A DNA stretch of 64,000 nucleotides from Halogeometricum rufum (lineage in GTDB: Archaea > Halobacteriota > Halobacteria > Halobacteriales > Haloferacaceae): contig NZ_FOYT01000006.1 of assembly GCF_900112175.1 (NCBI RefSeq), positions 180,648-244,647 of the forward strand, read 5' to 3'. The translations under genes and the position numbers were made by a program. The notes below the pieces were generated by a model. The model did not search any database. It was not told the DNA's origin and worked only from the letters and a program-made list of their open reading frames with translations. Below are positions 25,719-34,247 of this stretch, one piece after another (positions within the stretch are counted from its first letter, which is position 1; every line of letters begins with the position of its first letter).

Positions 25719-28064
25719 TCAGTCGCGGCGGACCGCGAGGAGGGCCGCGGCGAGGAGTGCCACGAGGGCCACGACGACGCCGAAGCCGGGCGTTCCGGTG
25801 GACGTCTCGGTGGCCGTGTCGGTCGGTTCACCGTCGGTGGGGGCCTCGGTGGCCGTGTCGGTCGGTTCACCGTCGGTGGGTATCTCCGTCTCCGTCTGCG
25901 TCTCGGTGTCCGTCGGCGTCTCCGTCACGGTGTCGGTCGCCGTGTCGGTGGTGGCGTCACCCTCGCCGACGTTGCCGTCGACGGTGAGGGAGTCGGCCGC
26001 GCCGCCGCGGACGGTCACCTCGAACGTGTCGCCGGCCTGCTGCTCGCTGAAGTCGAACGTCCCTTCGTAGGTGCCGTCTTCGGTCACGTAGACGGACGCG
26101 GTCTTCAGGAAGCTCGGCTGCGTGTCGCCGCTGGAGCGGACGCGCAGACTGAGTTCCGTTCCGGGTGCGACCGTGGTCTCACCCGCGACGGTCTGGCCGG
26201 ACGCGGCCGAGACGTTCACGGGTTCGTCGAGCGAGTGTTCCGCTTCGACGATGCCGTACTCGTCTTCGACGGTCTGGTCCTCGTCGGCGAGGTTACCCTC
26301 GTCCTCGTACACCGTGAAGTTCGCGAGCAGTTCCTGACCGTCGTCGAGTTGGACGGTCTGGCCGTTCGGTCGTTCACCCACCACGTCGTCCGTGTCGAAC
26401 GCCACGAAGTACGTGTCGTTGTCCGGGTCGGGGACGACGACGGTGTTCCCGGCGTGGAGGTTCAGCACGAACGCGTCGCGGTTCGCGCTGGGGTTCGACT
26501 CTTCGACGCTGAGTTCGTACACGTTGCCGTTCAGGGCGAAGAACGCGGCGGTGTCGTTCCCGCTCTGCGCTTCGAGCGCGCCTTCGAGACCGGAGGCCTG
26601 CAGTTGGTGAATCACCAGGTCGCCGTCGGCGATGTCGTCGGACTCGGTGACGTTGGCGTTCGCGACTGCCTCGTACACCTCGTCGCTGTCGTCGAACGTC
26701 GTGCCCGTGGGGGCGGTCCAACTGACGAGCGAGTCGGTGGTGCGCTCTTCGAGGACCAGCGTGCCGACGCCCTGCGAGTCGTCGGACGCGTCGTCGCCGG
26801 AGCGGACTTCGAGGTCGTACTCGCCCGCGTCGAGGAGCGAGCTGACGCGGTTCTGCGGGTCGATGTCGCTGGTGTCGATGTCGTCGTCGCTGTCGGCGAC
26901 GTCGAACACGTCGCCGCTCACGCCGTTCGTGGCGGCGTAGGTGTTGAACAGGACGTTGACTTGCCCGTCGCCGGAGTCGTCCTCGACGGTGACGTTGGCG
27001 CGGAAGCCGGCGTCTTCGGAGCCGATAGTCAGCGTCGCGGTGTCGGTGTTCGAGAGGGTCACGGTGATGTTCGCGATGTCACCGCGCTGTTGGGTGACGA
27101 TTCCTCCGGCGATGTCCGCGCGGCCCTCACCGGCCTTCGAGACGGTGACGACGTCGGATTCGATGACCACGCCGGAGCCGAGGTCGGTCACCTCGACGGT
27201 GTAATCGTCCGTGTCGACGGGCCCGAGCGTGAACTCGAACTCGCCCTGACCGTCGAGGTTGCCGGTGACGGATTCGCCGCTGACGGCGTCGCCGTCACTG
27301 TCGAGGAGTTCGACTTGCACGCCGCGGGTGCCCGCGTTCGCGGAGACGGTGCCCTCTATCTCGTCTTCGTCCGTCACGGTCCGGTCGTCGATGTCGACGT
27401 CCAGGCCGAGTTCGCGGAGTTCGATGGTGGCCGTGTTGCTGCCGTCGAACGTGGCCTCGTAGGAGCCGACGTCTCGGTTCTCGGTGTCGAACGTGTAGAC
27501 GCGACTGTTCGTCCCGGTCGACCCGGAGACGAAGTAGGTGAAGTCGTCGTCGTCGTCGGTGATTTCGATGTCGGTGTTGACCGAACTGGCCACGACGGCG
27601 ACGACGGAGCCTCTGTAGGCGTTCACGTCACCGTTCGGGCCGACGGTCGTCGCCGCGAACGCGACGTCCTTCCGACCGCCGTTCGAGAGGTCGTTGTTGG
27701 ACGCGTCCTGGATGTCGCCCGAGAGGCGAATCTCGATGTCGCGCGACTGCACGACGTCGTTCATCTCGACGATGACGCGACCGTTCTGGGGCTGGGTGAT
27801 GGAACTGACCTGTCCCGAGATGTCCTCGTCGTCGTCGAAGACGGTGAAGTTGTCCGTCGTCAGACTGTTGCTGTTCACTTGGGCGCTGAACGGTACCTCG
27901 ATGACAGCGTCGTCGCTGCTGTCGACGTAGTGGACGGCGCCGCCCTCGTATTCGAAGGTGGACTGTGCCGCCCCTGCTCCCGCGAACGCGACGGTCCCGG
28001 CGAACACCGAGAGCACCATCAACGCGGAGAGAACGATCGCTCGTGTCTTGTGTGTATGACTCAT
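25719..28064 (-). CDS. csg: S-layer glycoprotein
   Basis: 781 residues. Signal peptide MSHTHKTRAIVLSALMVLSV... processed near AGAAQ; mature start with FEYEGGAVHY. The body is very acidic with many beta-rich Ig-like repeats and several N-glycosylation sequons (NFT, NVT, NIT, NDT, NVS). A Thr/Asp/Glu/Pro-rich O-glycosylation-type region (~690-755) is followed by TGTPGFG, a hydrophobic helix and VRRD, a PGF-CTERM signal for ArtA-type processing and lipid anchoring. It would form the cell wall lattice. ATG 28064 is chosen over GTG 28073. A 39-bp direct repeat in the Thr-rich region (25806-25880) duplicates 13 residues. Glycan genes elsewhere in the window probably modify this protein. Confidence 0.92.
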   Translation of the reverse strand: MSHTHKTRAIVLSALMVLSVFAGTVAFAGAGAAQSTFEYEGGAVHYVDSSDDAVIEVPFSAQVNSNSLTTDNFTVFDDDEDISGQVSSITQPQNGRVIVEMNDVVQSRDIEIRLSGDIQDASNNDLSNGGRKDVAFAATTVGPNGDVNAYRGSVVAVVASSVNTDIEITDDDDDFTYFVSGSTGTNSRVYTFDTENRDVGSYEATFDGSNTATIELRELGLDVDIDDRTVTDEDEIEGTVSANAGTRGVQVELLDSDGDAVSGESVTGNLDGQGEFEFTLGPVDTDDYTVEVTDLGSGVVIESDVVTVSKAGEGRADIAGGIVTQQRGDIANITVTLSNTDTATLTIGSEDAGFRANVTVEDDSGDGQVNVLFNTYAATNGVSGDVFDVADSDDDIDTSDIDPQNRVSSLLDAGEYDLEVRSGDDASDDSQGVGTLVLEERTTDSLVSWTAPTGTTFDDSDEVYEAVANANVTESDDIADGDLVIHQLQASGLEGALEAQSGNDTAAFFALNGNVYELSVEESNPSANRDAFVLNLHAGNTVVVPDPDNDTYFVAFDTDDVVGERPNGQTVQLDDGQELLANFTVYEDEGNLADEDQTVEDEYGIVEAEHSLDEPVNVSAASGQTVAGETTVAPGTELSLRVRSSGDTQPSFLKTASVYVTEDGTYEGTFDFSEQQAGDTFEVTVRGGAADSLTVDGNVGEGDATTDTATDTVTETPTDTETQTETEIPTDGEPTDTATEAPTDGEPTDTATETSTGTPGFGVVVALVALLAAALLAVRRD
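25806..25880 (-). repeat. 39-bp direct repeat in the S-layer gene
   Basis: Two copies starting at 25806 and 25845 (plus strand CTCGGTGGCCGTGTCGGTCG...), encoding repeated TDGEPTDTATE in the Thr-rich stalk. Such repeats can change stalk length by slippage. Confidence 0.8.
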
Positions 28065-28299
28065 GGATATCACTACTCGGTCGGAGACGGTCGGAGCGAC
28101 CTCGGCGCGACGCCGACAGAGTCGGCGCGGGCGAGTCCGCCGGACCGGGTTCCGATGAGGATGTAAGCGACAGTGAGTCTGCTGAGGATAAGTACTTTGT
28201 GTGGATACAATCTATTTGACACGTGCTACTCCGCGCCTAACTCCGGCGTATCTCTCGGATTCGGCGGTTCCGCTCTGAGAGGGTGAGTCGCGACCTGTG
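28065..28299 (-). promoter_or_regulatory. S-layer gene promoter and leader region
   Basis: On the minus strand AGTACTTATCC (about 28186-28196) is the best TATA-like sequence and would give a transcript start near 28162 and a leader of about 100 nt. S-layer genes of other haloarchaea are known for comparably long leaders. A second AT-rich patch (CAAATAGATTGTATCC, ~28204-28219) is further upstream. Confidence 0.35.
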
Positions 28300-30801
28300 C
28301 TAGCTCCCACCGAGGACGCGCTTGAACAGGGTGAACGTGAGCAGGGTGAAGAACAGGCCGTTCAACATCCCTTGGCTCATCGCGAACAGACGCGCGGCCC
28401 ACCCGAGGGGGTTCACGTCGCCGTAGCCGACGGTACTGAAGCTGATGTAACTGTAGTAGAGGCCGTCGAACAGTACCTCGCCGGGATTCGCGGCGTTCCA
28501 GATGACGCCCGCCTGCGTCTCGAACGGGCCGCCGAGGACGTAGAAGACGCCGAACACGGCGGGCAGGAGGAACGTCAACGCCGCGATGCGGGGCAGGCGG
28601 TTGCCGTACCCGCAGGTCACCTGCATGAACAGGTTCAGGGTGACGCTTGCGGCCTTCTTCACCCGTCCCCACGCGTTCATCGAGTACTCGTTGCGGAGGA
28701 TGTCGGCGTTCTTCTTGCGGTTGTAGTAGTAGCGCTTGAACTCGAACTCCCGGCTGGCGGGCGTGTCGCCGACGGCGTTCGCACTCGACTGGGCCTTCCG
28801 GTACGTCTCCTCTATCGTCTCGTCGGTCAACTCGACGGCGTAGTTGCCGGTGGCGTCGTTCTCGATGAAGTCGTGGATGGTCCAGTCGTTGCGTTCGAGG
28901 TAGCCGTGGTGGTTGCTGAAGTCGAAGCCGTCGAAGTCGGTGAGACAGAAGCGGAAGTGGTCGAGCAGGTCGCCCTCCGCGCCCTCGCCCTCCAGTCGCA
29001 CGTCGCCGACGGTGGTGTTCGTCATGTCGTACGGGACGACGCTGCCGCCCGACTCGACGATGGTCCCGCTTCGAAGCGTCGCGTCGGTCAGGTCGACGCA
29101 GGTGGGTTTCGTCCCGGGGAGGACGTGGAACCGGCCGCTCTCGGAGAACGCCGCCTCGCGGAACGTACACGTCCCCTCGAACGTCGTCTCCCAGAACGAC
29201 CCGCGGGTGAACCGGGCACCGCTGAAGTCGGCGTCCGTCTCGAACGTCGCCTCGTCGAACGAGCAGTTCTGCTCGCGGTAGTTCGCGCCCCCCTCGAACG
29301 TCGCACCGCGGAACCGGGCGGCGTCCTCGAACGTGGCCGCCCCGAAGTCGGTGTCGCCGTGGAACCGCGCCTCGTCGAACGTCACCCGCCCGGCGAACGT
29401 CGCCGCGGCGAACGTCGCGTCGTCCTCGAACGTGGCTTCGACGCCGGCGACGTTTCCCTCGAACTGGGCCTCCTCGAACACGGCGGGGGCGCCGAACGTC
29501 ACGTTGCGGAGGTTCGCCTCGCCCTCGACGGTCAGCCCGTGACACTCCGCGCGCGCGTCGAACGCCGCCCGGTCGAGGTTCCACTCGCCCCGGCAGACGG
29601 CCGACTTGAAGTCGGCGAAGCGAAAGCGCGCGAGTTTGAAGTCGGCCTCGCCCTCGAAGACGGCGCTCTCGAACGTCACGTCGTCGCTCGTCGTCCGACT
29701 CCCGCCGTCGAACGCGACGCCGCGGAACTCCGCCAGGTCGCGGAACCGCACGTTCTTGAACCCGGCGTCGTGGGAGAACCGCGCCTCGTCGAAGTCGGCC
29801 ACCCGGTCGAACACGCACCCGTGGAAGACGCTGTCCCCGTGGAAGTTCGTGTGCTCGAAGTCCGCCGCCGCCTCGAACGTACAGTCCTCGAAGGTGACGT
29901 ACTGGAAGTCGGTCTGTCTGAAGTGCGCGTCGTCGCGGAAACTCGCGCCCGCGAAGGAGACGTGGTCGGCGAGGACGTGACTGCTCCCACTCGTCGCCGC
30001 GTTTCTGAAGTTGACGACGCCGCGGAACGTCGCGTCCTCGAAGGTGGTGTCCTCTCGAAAGGTCGTCTCGTCGCAGGTGACCGTCGCCTCGAACGTCGCG
30101 CCGTCGAAGTGGACGTCCTGTTCGAAGGTGGCCTCGGAGGTGTCGAGTTCGCCGGTGACGACGGTGCCCGACGCCTCCACGTCGCCCGTCACGGTGGCGT
30201 CCTCGAACGTGACGCGGCCGAGCGTCGCCTCGCGGACGTTCAGCCCGTGGTCCAGACGACCGTGCGTGAGGTCGATACCGCCGATTTCGGCGTGCTGGAA
30301 GTTCAGCACGTGGTTCGTCTCGGCGTCCACCTGCTGGTAGGTCAGCGGCAGGTTCGGGAGCGTCGCGCCGACGTACTCGTTCAGGCGCGGGTCGTCCGTG
30401 TGGAGGTTCTCGAACAGGCGGTCGACCACGTCCTGCGGGCGCACGTCCAGCGCGGTTCGCTCGTCGGCCGACATGTGGAACACGCAGACGTCGCTGTCGG
30501 CGTGGGCGGGGTGCGGACACTCCCACGTGGTCCGGAGGCTGGCGTCGGTCCGTTCGGAGGGGTCGAACGTGTACCGACAGCGCTCGTCGTCGCCGTCGCC
30601 CGCGTCGCGTCGCCGGGCGGCGTCGGCCCCGTTTCGCGCGGCGGTTCCGTTCGTCCCGGCGCGACTCGCGCCGGCACCGTCGGCACCGTCGGCCGGCCCG
30701 TCGTCGGAAGCGGTCATCGCGCCGTTTCGGTCGTCGGAACCGATGGCTGCGCCGTCCGGGCCGTCGGCGTCGGGTTCGGGGGTCGAGTCGGTGTGTCTCA
30801 T
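28300..30801 (-). CDS. Pentapeptide-repeat protein with C-terminal K+-channel pore
   Basis: 833 residues. An acidic Asp/Gly/Ala-rich leader (~1-85) precedes a Cys/His cluster (CRYTF, WECPHPAHADSDVCVFH), then roughly 80 degenerate pentapeptide repeats of the A(T/R)FED type (~150-560) predicted to form a right-handed quadrilateral beta-helix. After a linker, two membrane helices flank a pore loop STVGYGDVNP (selectivity filter TVGYG at 790-794). The pore module resembles two-helix potassium channels; the beta-helix is an unusually large cytoplasmic domain that could gate it or bind a nucleic acid/partner. It is the last gene of a same-strand run with the aminopropyltransferase; a 124-bp gap precedes it. 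Ion selectivity is inferred from the filter only. Confidence 0.85.
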   Translation of the reverse strand: MRHTDSTPEPDADGPDGAAIGSDDRNGAMTASDDGPADGADGAGASRAGTNGTAARNGADAARRRDAGDGDDERCRYTFDPSERTDASLRTTWECPHPAHADSDVCVFHMSADERTALDVRPQDVVDRLFENLHTDDPRLNEYVGATLPNLPLTYQQVDAETNHVLNFQHAEIGGIDLTHGRLDHGLNVREATLGRVTFEDATVTGDVEASGTVVTGELDTSEATFEQDVHFDGATFEATVTCDETTFREDTTFEDATFRGVVNFRNAATSGSSHVLADHVSFAGASFRDDAHFRQTDFQYVTFEDCTFEAAADFEHTNFHGDSVFHGCVFDRVADFDEARFSHDAGFKNVRFRDLAEFRGVAFDGGSRTTSDDVTFESAVFEGEADFKLARFRFADFKSAVCRGEWNLDRAAFDARAECHGLTVEGEANLRNVTFGAPAVFEEAQFEGNVAGVEATFEDDATFAAATFAGRVTFDEARFHGDTDFGAATFEDAARFRGATFEGGANYREQNCSFDEATFETDADFSGARFTRGSFWETTFEGTCTFREAAFSESGRFHVLPGTKPTCVDLTDATLRSGTIVESGGSVVPYDMTNTTVGDVRLEGEGAEGDLLDHFRFCLTDFDGFDFSNHHGYLERNDWTIHDFIENDATGNYAVELTDETIEETYRKAQSSANAVGDTPASREFEFKRYYYNRKKNADILRNEYSMNAWGRVKKAASVTLNLFMQVTCGYGNRLPRIAALTFLLPAVFGVFYVLGGPFETQAGVIWNAANPGEVLFDGLYYSYISFSTVGYGDVNPLGWAARLFAMSQGMLNGLFFTLLTFTLFKRVLGGS

Positions 30802-30925
30802 CGTGGCTCCCGGTCGGGACCGGTCGTCCGAACCGGTCGGATTCGGCGAGTATTCCGCGCAACCGCACTTAAAGTTCGGGGACCGCGTCGCCGCGACGCC
30901 GTCGCTTCCGCACCGCGCGGGGCCG

Positions 30926-31864
30926 TCACTCTAACACCTCGCGGCGTTCCCGCCTGCTCAACTCGACGTTCGTCGCGTTCGGCGAGCAGTGTTCGCACTC
31001 GCGGGCGGGGTTCGTACTGCGGTCGTACACCTTCAGCGGGTAGCCGAGGACGAAGAACGCGTCCATCTGGTGGCGTTCGACGATGGCGTCCGCCGGTTCG
31101 CCGCAGTTCGGGCACCACTCCTCGTCGGTTGCGGGTCGCTGGTAGATGACCTTGTGGCGGCCGAACGTCCGGGCAGCCTCCCGTTTCGTCTGTTCGACGA
31201 GGTCCTCGACGGGGTACGGAGCCTCCTCGACCGCGTTCTCGAACCCGGCGTCGCTCTCCACCGACGCCGAGAGGTACGGTCCGACGCCGACGGTGTTGTC
31301 GTAGCCGACGAAGTGGACGGTCACCGCCGCGCCGCGCCCCGAGAGTTCCACCTCGTGGCCGTGGCCGACGACGTACACGTCCACGTCGCTTCGGACCGCC
31401 TCGACGGTCACCTCGTGGTTCGCCCCCGTCACGTAGACGCCGGCGTCGGGGTCGGACGCCGTCGCGGTCTGTCGCCACCCGTTCGTCACCACGTCGAACG
31501 CCGTCGGGTCGGCGTCGGGGCCGGCGGCGCGGTAGACGTTCTCCGCGCCGACCACGTCGAGACTCCCGGCGACGGCGTCCGCGGGGACGAACACGTCCTC
31601 TGCGCCGGCTATCGTCAGGTCGCCGTCGACGCCGCCGGACTCGACGTAGGCGTCCTCGTCGGCCCGGAGCGTCGTCGCCGCCGTCGCCTCGCCGTCGACG
31701 CGATCGACCGGTTCGTTCGTGAAGACGTACTCCGCGTCGGTCAGGCGCGCGTCGCCGGCGACGCTCCCCGACTGGAGGAACGCGTCCGCGGGGTCGCGGA
31801 CGGTGACGGGCGACCGCTCCGACCCGGCGAGTGCGAGGTCACCGTCCACGGACCGGTCGGTCAT
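30926..31864 (-). CDS. Beta-solenoid-like protein with C-terminal zinc ribbon
   Basis: 312 residues. The first ~200 residues are short repeats of the form V-x-G-D-L-x-I-x-G-A-E-x-V (GGVDGDLTIAGAEDVFVP, AVAGSLDVVGAENVYRA), suggesting a bactofilin- or polymer-forming-like beta-helix. The C-terminal ~90 residues hold CPNC and CEHC pairs, a likely zinc site. No signal peptide or membrane helix. Its ATG overlaps the stop of the DUF2617 gene in ATGA (31861-31864), so translation is coupled. I do not recognise a named family; assignment of fold is inference. Next downstream is another beta-solenoid protein (the pentapeptide channel). Confidence 0.7.
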   Translation of the reverse strand: MTDRSVDGDLALAGSERSPVTVRDPADAFLQSGSVAGDARLTDAEYVFTNEPVDRVDGEATAATTLRADEDAYVESGGVDGDLTIAGAEDVFVPADAVAGSLDVVGAENVYRAAGPDADPTAFDVVTNGWRQTATASDPDAGVYVTGANHEVTVEAVRSDVDVYVVGHGHEVELSGRGAAVTVHFVGYDNTVGVGPYLSASVESDAGFENAVEEAPYPVEDLVEQTKREAARTFGRHKVIYQRPATDEEWCPNCGEPADAIVERHQMDAFFVLGYPLKVYDRSTNPARECEHCSPNATNVELSRRERREVLE

Positions 31865-32400
31865 CGCCGGCCCTCCGCGGGTCGTTCGCGCTCGGGATTC
31901 GGAGCGGTCGAATCGGCTCCCGTGAGCGTCAGCGTCGTCTCCGTCCGCACGGACGCGTCGCGTTCGGGGTAGGTGTGGTACGTCTCGTAGCCGGTGCCGT
32001 CGTCGGCGACGGCGACGGTGGTCCACGCGTCGGGGCCGAACCGGAAGGCGGCGTCGGCCCCCGCCGCACCCGGAAACGCCGAGAGCGGTTCGACGCGAAC
32101 GGTCGTCTCCGCGCGGACGGCGTCGCTCTCGAACGCGACGCGGCCCGACGCGCCGGGGTCGAGCGCCGTCGTCTGCGAGGCGGCGGCCGGCAGGGGGTCG
32201 CAGGAGCACACCTCGTGGTAGTCGAGAGCGGGCGCACTCACGAGGTGCGACTGGCCGATGACGGCGAACGCGCAGGGCCGTCCGAGGAGTTCGCCCGGCG
32301 TGAGCGTCTTCACGTCGAATCGCTCGACGTCCGGGGGGTCGCTCGCGTACGCGAAGTGCAGGTCGGTCGTGTCGGTCGTGTCGGTGGGTGAGTGAGTCAT
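31861..32400 (-). CDS. DUF2617 family protein
   Basis: 179 residues. The conserved region near the start, LHFAYASDPPDVERFDV followed by LLGRPCAFAVIGQSHLV and DYHEVCSCDPLP, matches DUF2617 as I remember it. Such proteins are often encoded next to membrane aminopropyltransferases in actinobacteria and haloarchaea, as here (2 nt downstream of that gene). Function unknown; a small beta-rich domain with conserved Cys/His. The open frame continues far upstream (to 33732), but that part is the antisense-like shadow of the aminopropyltransferase, and ATG 32400 fits the family start. Confidence 0.75.
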   Translation of the reverse strand: MTHSPTDTTDTTDLHFAYASDPPDVERFDVKTLTPGELLGRPCAFAVIGQSHLVSAPALDYHEVCSCDPLPAAASQTTALDPGASGRVAFESDAVRAETTVRVEPLSAFPGAAGADAAFRFGPDAWTTVAVADDGTGYETYHTYPERDASVRTETTLTLTGADSTAPNPERERPAEGRR

Positions 32401-32402
32401 TG

Positions 32403-34178
32403 TCAGTCGACGATGATGTCGTAGTTGGGGTCGAAGATGGAGTTCACCTCGACGCCGTCGTAGCGGGGTACCTCGCGCCACCGCACGTCGCGGTAGCGGT
32501 CGCCGTGCCTCCGGACGTAGTCGTCGCCCCGGTCCACGTCGAACGCCGTCCCGTTCGTGCCGGGTCGGTCGCCCGGCGCGAGGACGTAGAACCGTTCGAC
32601 GCGTTCGACGTCGCCGTCGGCGTCGATGTCCTCCCACGCCCAGTACGGCGCGTACCGGGTGAACCCGGCGTCGCGGACGGTGTTCGTGAACGCCTTGTTG
32701 TGGTCGCCGTAGGCCGAGGCGGCGTACGTCCACGTGACGACCACGCCGTCGGAGGCCAACCGGTCGCGTATCGCGCCGTAGAACTCCGTCGAGTAGAGTT
32801 TCAACAGGTCGTCGTCCGTCGCGCCGGGGACGTCGAGGAGGACGAGGTCGTACGTCTCGTTCGTCTGCCGGAGGTAGGTGTAGCCGTCGGCGACGGTGGT
32901 GGTCAGGCGGTCGTACTCGTAGGCGTCGTCGTGCCACTTCGAGAGGAACGAGTCGTTGCGGGCGTACGCCATGAACTCGGCGTCGATGTCCACCTGGTCG
33001 ACGGTCACGTCGTACTCGCGCAGGTGGTCGACGGCCACGTAGTCGCCGCCGCCGACGACGAGGACGTTCGTCTCGGGGTCGTGGTCGAACCTCGTCATCG
33101 GCACGTCGACGAGGCCGGAGTGGTAGGAGTCCGCCCAACTGTCGCAGAGTTGGACGGCGGTGCCGAGACGCAGACAGCGCTCCGTCTCGCCCGCGAAGTG
33201 GGGGTTCTCCCCGACGCCGGTCCACGTCCGTTCGTACTCGACGACGTGTTGGTACGTGGTCGTGTGCTGACCGACGACGCTGGCCCGCATCGCCCCCGGC
33301 GCGTACTCGTCCTCCACGTCCTGTTCGAGGTACAGCGACGAGAGCGTCTCGTCGACGCGTTCGTGTTCGTAGACGGCGACGCCGTAGGAGGCGGTGACGA
33401 GGAGGCAGACGACGAGGAGGGTGGCGGACTCCCGACCGACGAGACGGCGACGCTCGCCGCGGAACAGCCCCCACTCCCCGCTGAACCGCGCGACGAACGC
33501 GAGGGCCGCCACGCCGTTCAGGAGGGCGAGGACGAAGATGGTGGGGATGAGACCGAGTCGCGGGTAGAGGACGCGCGCGTAGACGACGGCGCCGAACAGG
33601 CCGCCGACGTAGTCCATCGCGAGGACGAGCGACAGTCCGCTCCGGCGCTCCGTCGTGCGTTCGACGTGCCAGAACACGCCCATGACGCGGACGACGCCCC
33701 CGTGAAGCAGATTCGTCGCGCGCGACGCCCACGCGGGGACGAGGGCGTCGGTGTCGCCCTCCTCGTCCTCGACCATCCGCGTCAGCAGGGGCAACTCGAA
33801 CCCCGAGAGGAGGCCGACGACGACGACGGGCGACCGGGCGACGACCCAGAGGAGTTCCGACGGCACCGCCTGCGGGATGCGGACGCTGTTGAGGGCGACG
33901 ACGAGGAGGAAGCCCGCCGGCGCGAGGACGGCCAGGTACACCTCGGTCCGGAAGAGGTTCGACGGTCGGTCGCCCGACAGGTCGTCCGAGAGGGCGGCGC
34001 CGACGCCGAGGCTGAAGAAGTAGAGGCCGACGGTGATGACGTACTGCGTGACCGTGCCGCCGTACATCACCGTCAGGAGTTCGGAGTAGACGAACTCGTA
34101 CGCGAAGCTACAGAAGGAGACGACGAACGTCACCCCGAGGAGGGTGAGCGTCTTCGTCCGCGCTGTCACCTGCGACAT
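32403..34178 (-). CDS. speE: Membrane polyamine aminopropyltransferase (spermidine-synthase-like)
   Basis: 591 residues. The N-terminal half has about seven membrane helices (residues ~10-270). The C-terminal half is a spermidine-synthase fold: VLVVGGGDY (376-380; usual GGGDG), acidic VDIDAEF (Asp398) for the aminopropyl donor, and LLDVPGATDDDLLKLYSTEFY where the catalytic Asp region lies. It would transfer an aminopropyl group from decarboxylated AdoMet to an amine, perhaps on a membrane-associated substrate; haloarchaeal polyamine use makes the true acceptor uncertain. It is clustered with DUF2617 and a lipoprotein as in other genomes, which supports a shared unknown pathway. The gene symbol is by family only. 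Confidence 0.8.
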   Translation of the reverse strand: MSQVTARTKTLTLLGVTFVVSFCSFAYEFVYSELLTVMYGGTVTQYVITVGLYFFSLGVGAALSDDLSGDRPSNLFRTEVYLAVLAPAGFLLVVALNSVRIPQAVPSELLWVVARSPVVVVGLLSGFELPLLTRMVEDEEGDTDALVPAWASRATNLLHGGVVRVMGVFWHVERTTERRSGLSLVLAMDYVGGLFGAVVYARVLYPRLGLIPTIFVLALLNGVAALAFVARFSGEWGLFRGERRRLVGRESATLLVVCLLVTASYGVAVYEHERVDETLSSLYLEQDVEDEYAPGAMRASVVGQHTTTYQHVVEYERTWTGVGENPHFAGETERCLRLGTAVQLCDSWADSYHSGLVDVPMTRFDHDPETNVLVVGGGDYVAVDHLREYDVTVDQVDIDAEFMAYARNDSFLSKWHDDAYEYDRLTTTVADGYTYLRQTNETYDLVLLDVPGATDDDLLKLYSTEFYGAIRDRLASDGVVVTWTYAASAYGDHNKAFTNTVRDAGFTRYAPYWAWEDIDADGDVERVERFYVLAPGDRPGTNGTAFDVDRGDDYVRRHGDRYRDVRWREVPRYDGVEVNSIFDPNYDIIVD

Positions 34179-34247
34179 GGTTCGAGGGCGGGGAGAGCGG
34201 TCATCGGTCGTGTGGGACGGGCGGTGGTCGTCACGGTGGCCGAGCGG

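Noticed and set aside
25692..28166. 824-codon plus-strand frame
   Set aside because: Antisense shadow of the S-layer gene caused by GC-rich codon bias; no domain, no promoter.
28297..31149. 950-codon plus-strand frame
   Set aside because: Shadow of the pentapeptide channel and solenoid genes; repetitive Val/Glu/Arg composition reflects the opposite strand.
32401..33732. Upstream extension of the DUF2617 frame
   Set aside because: Arg-rich shadow of the aminopropyltransferase; family start is at 32400.
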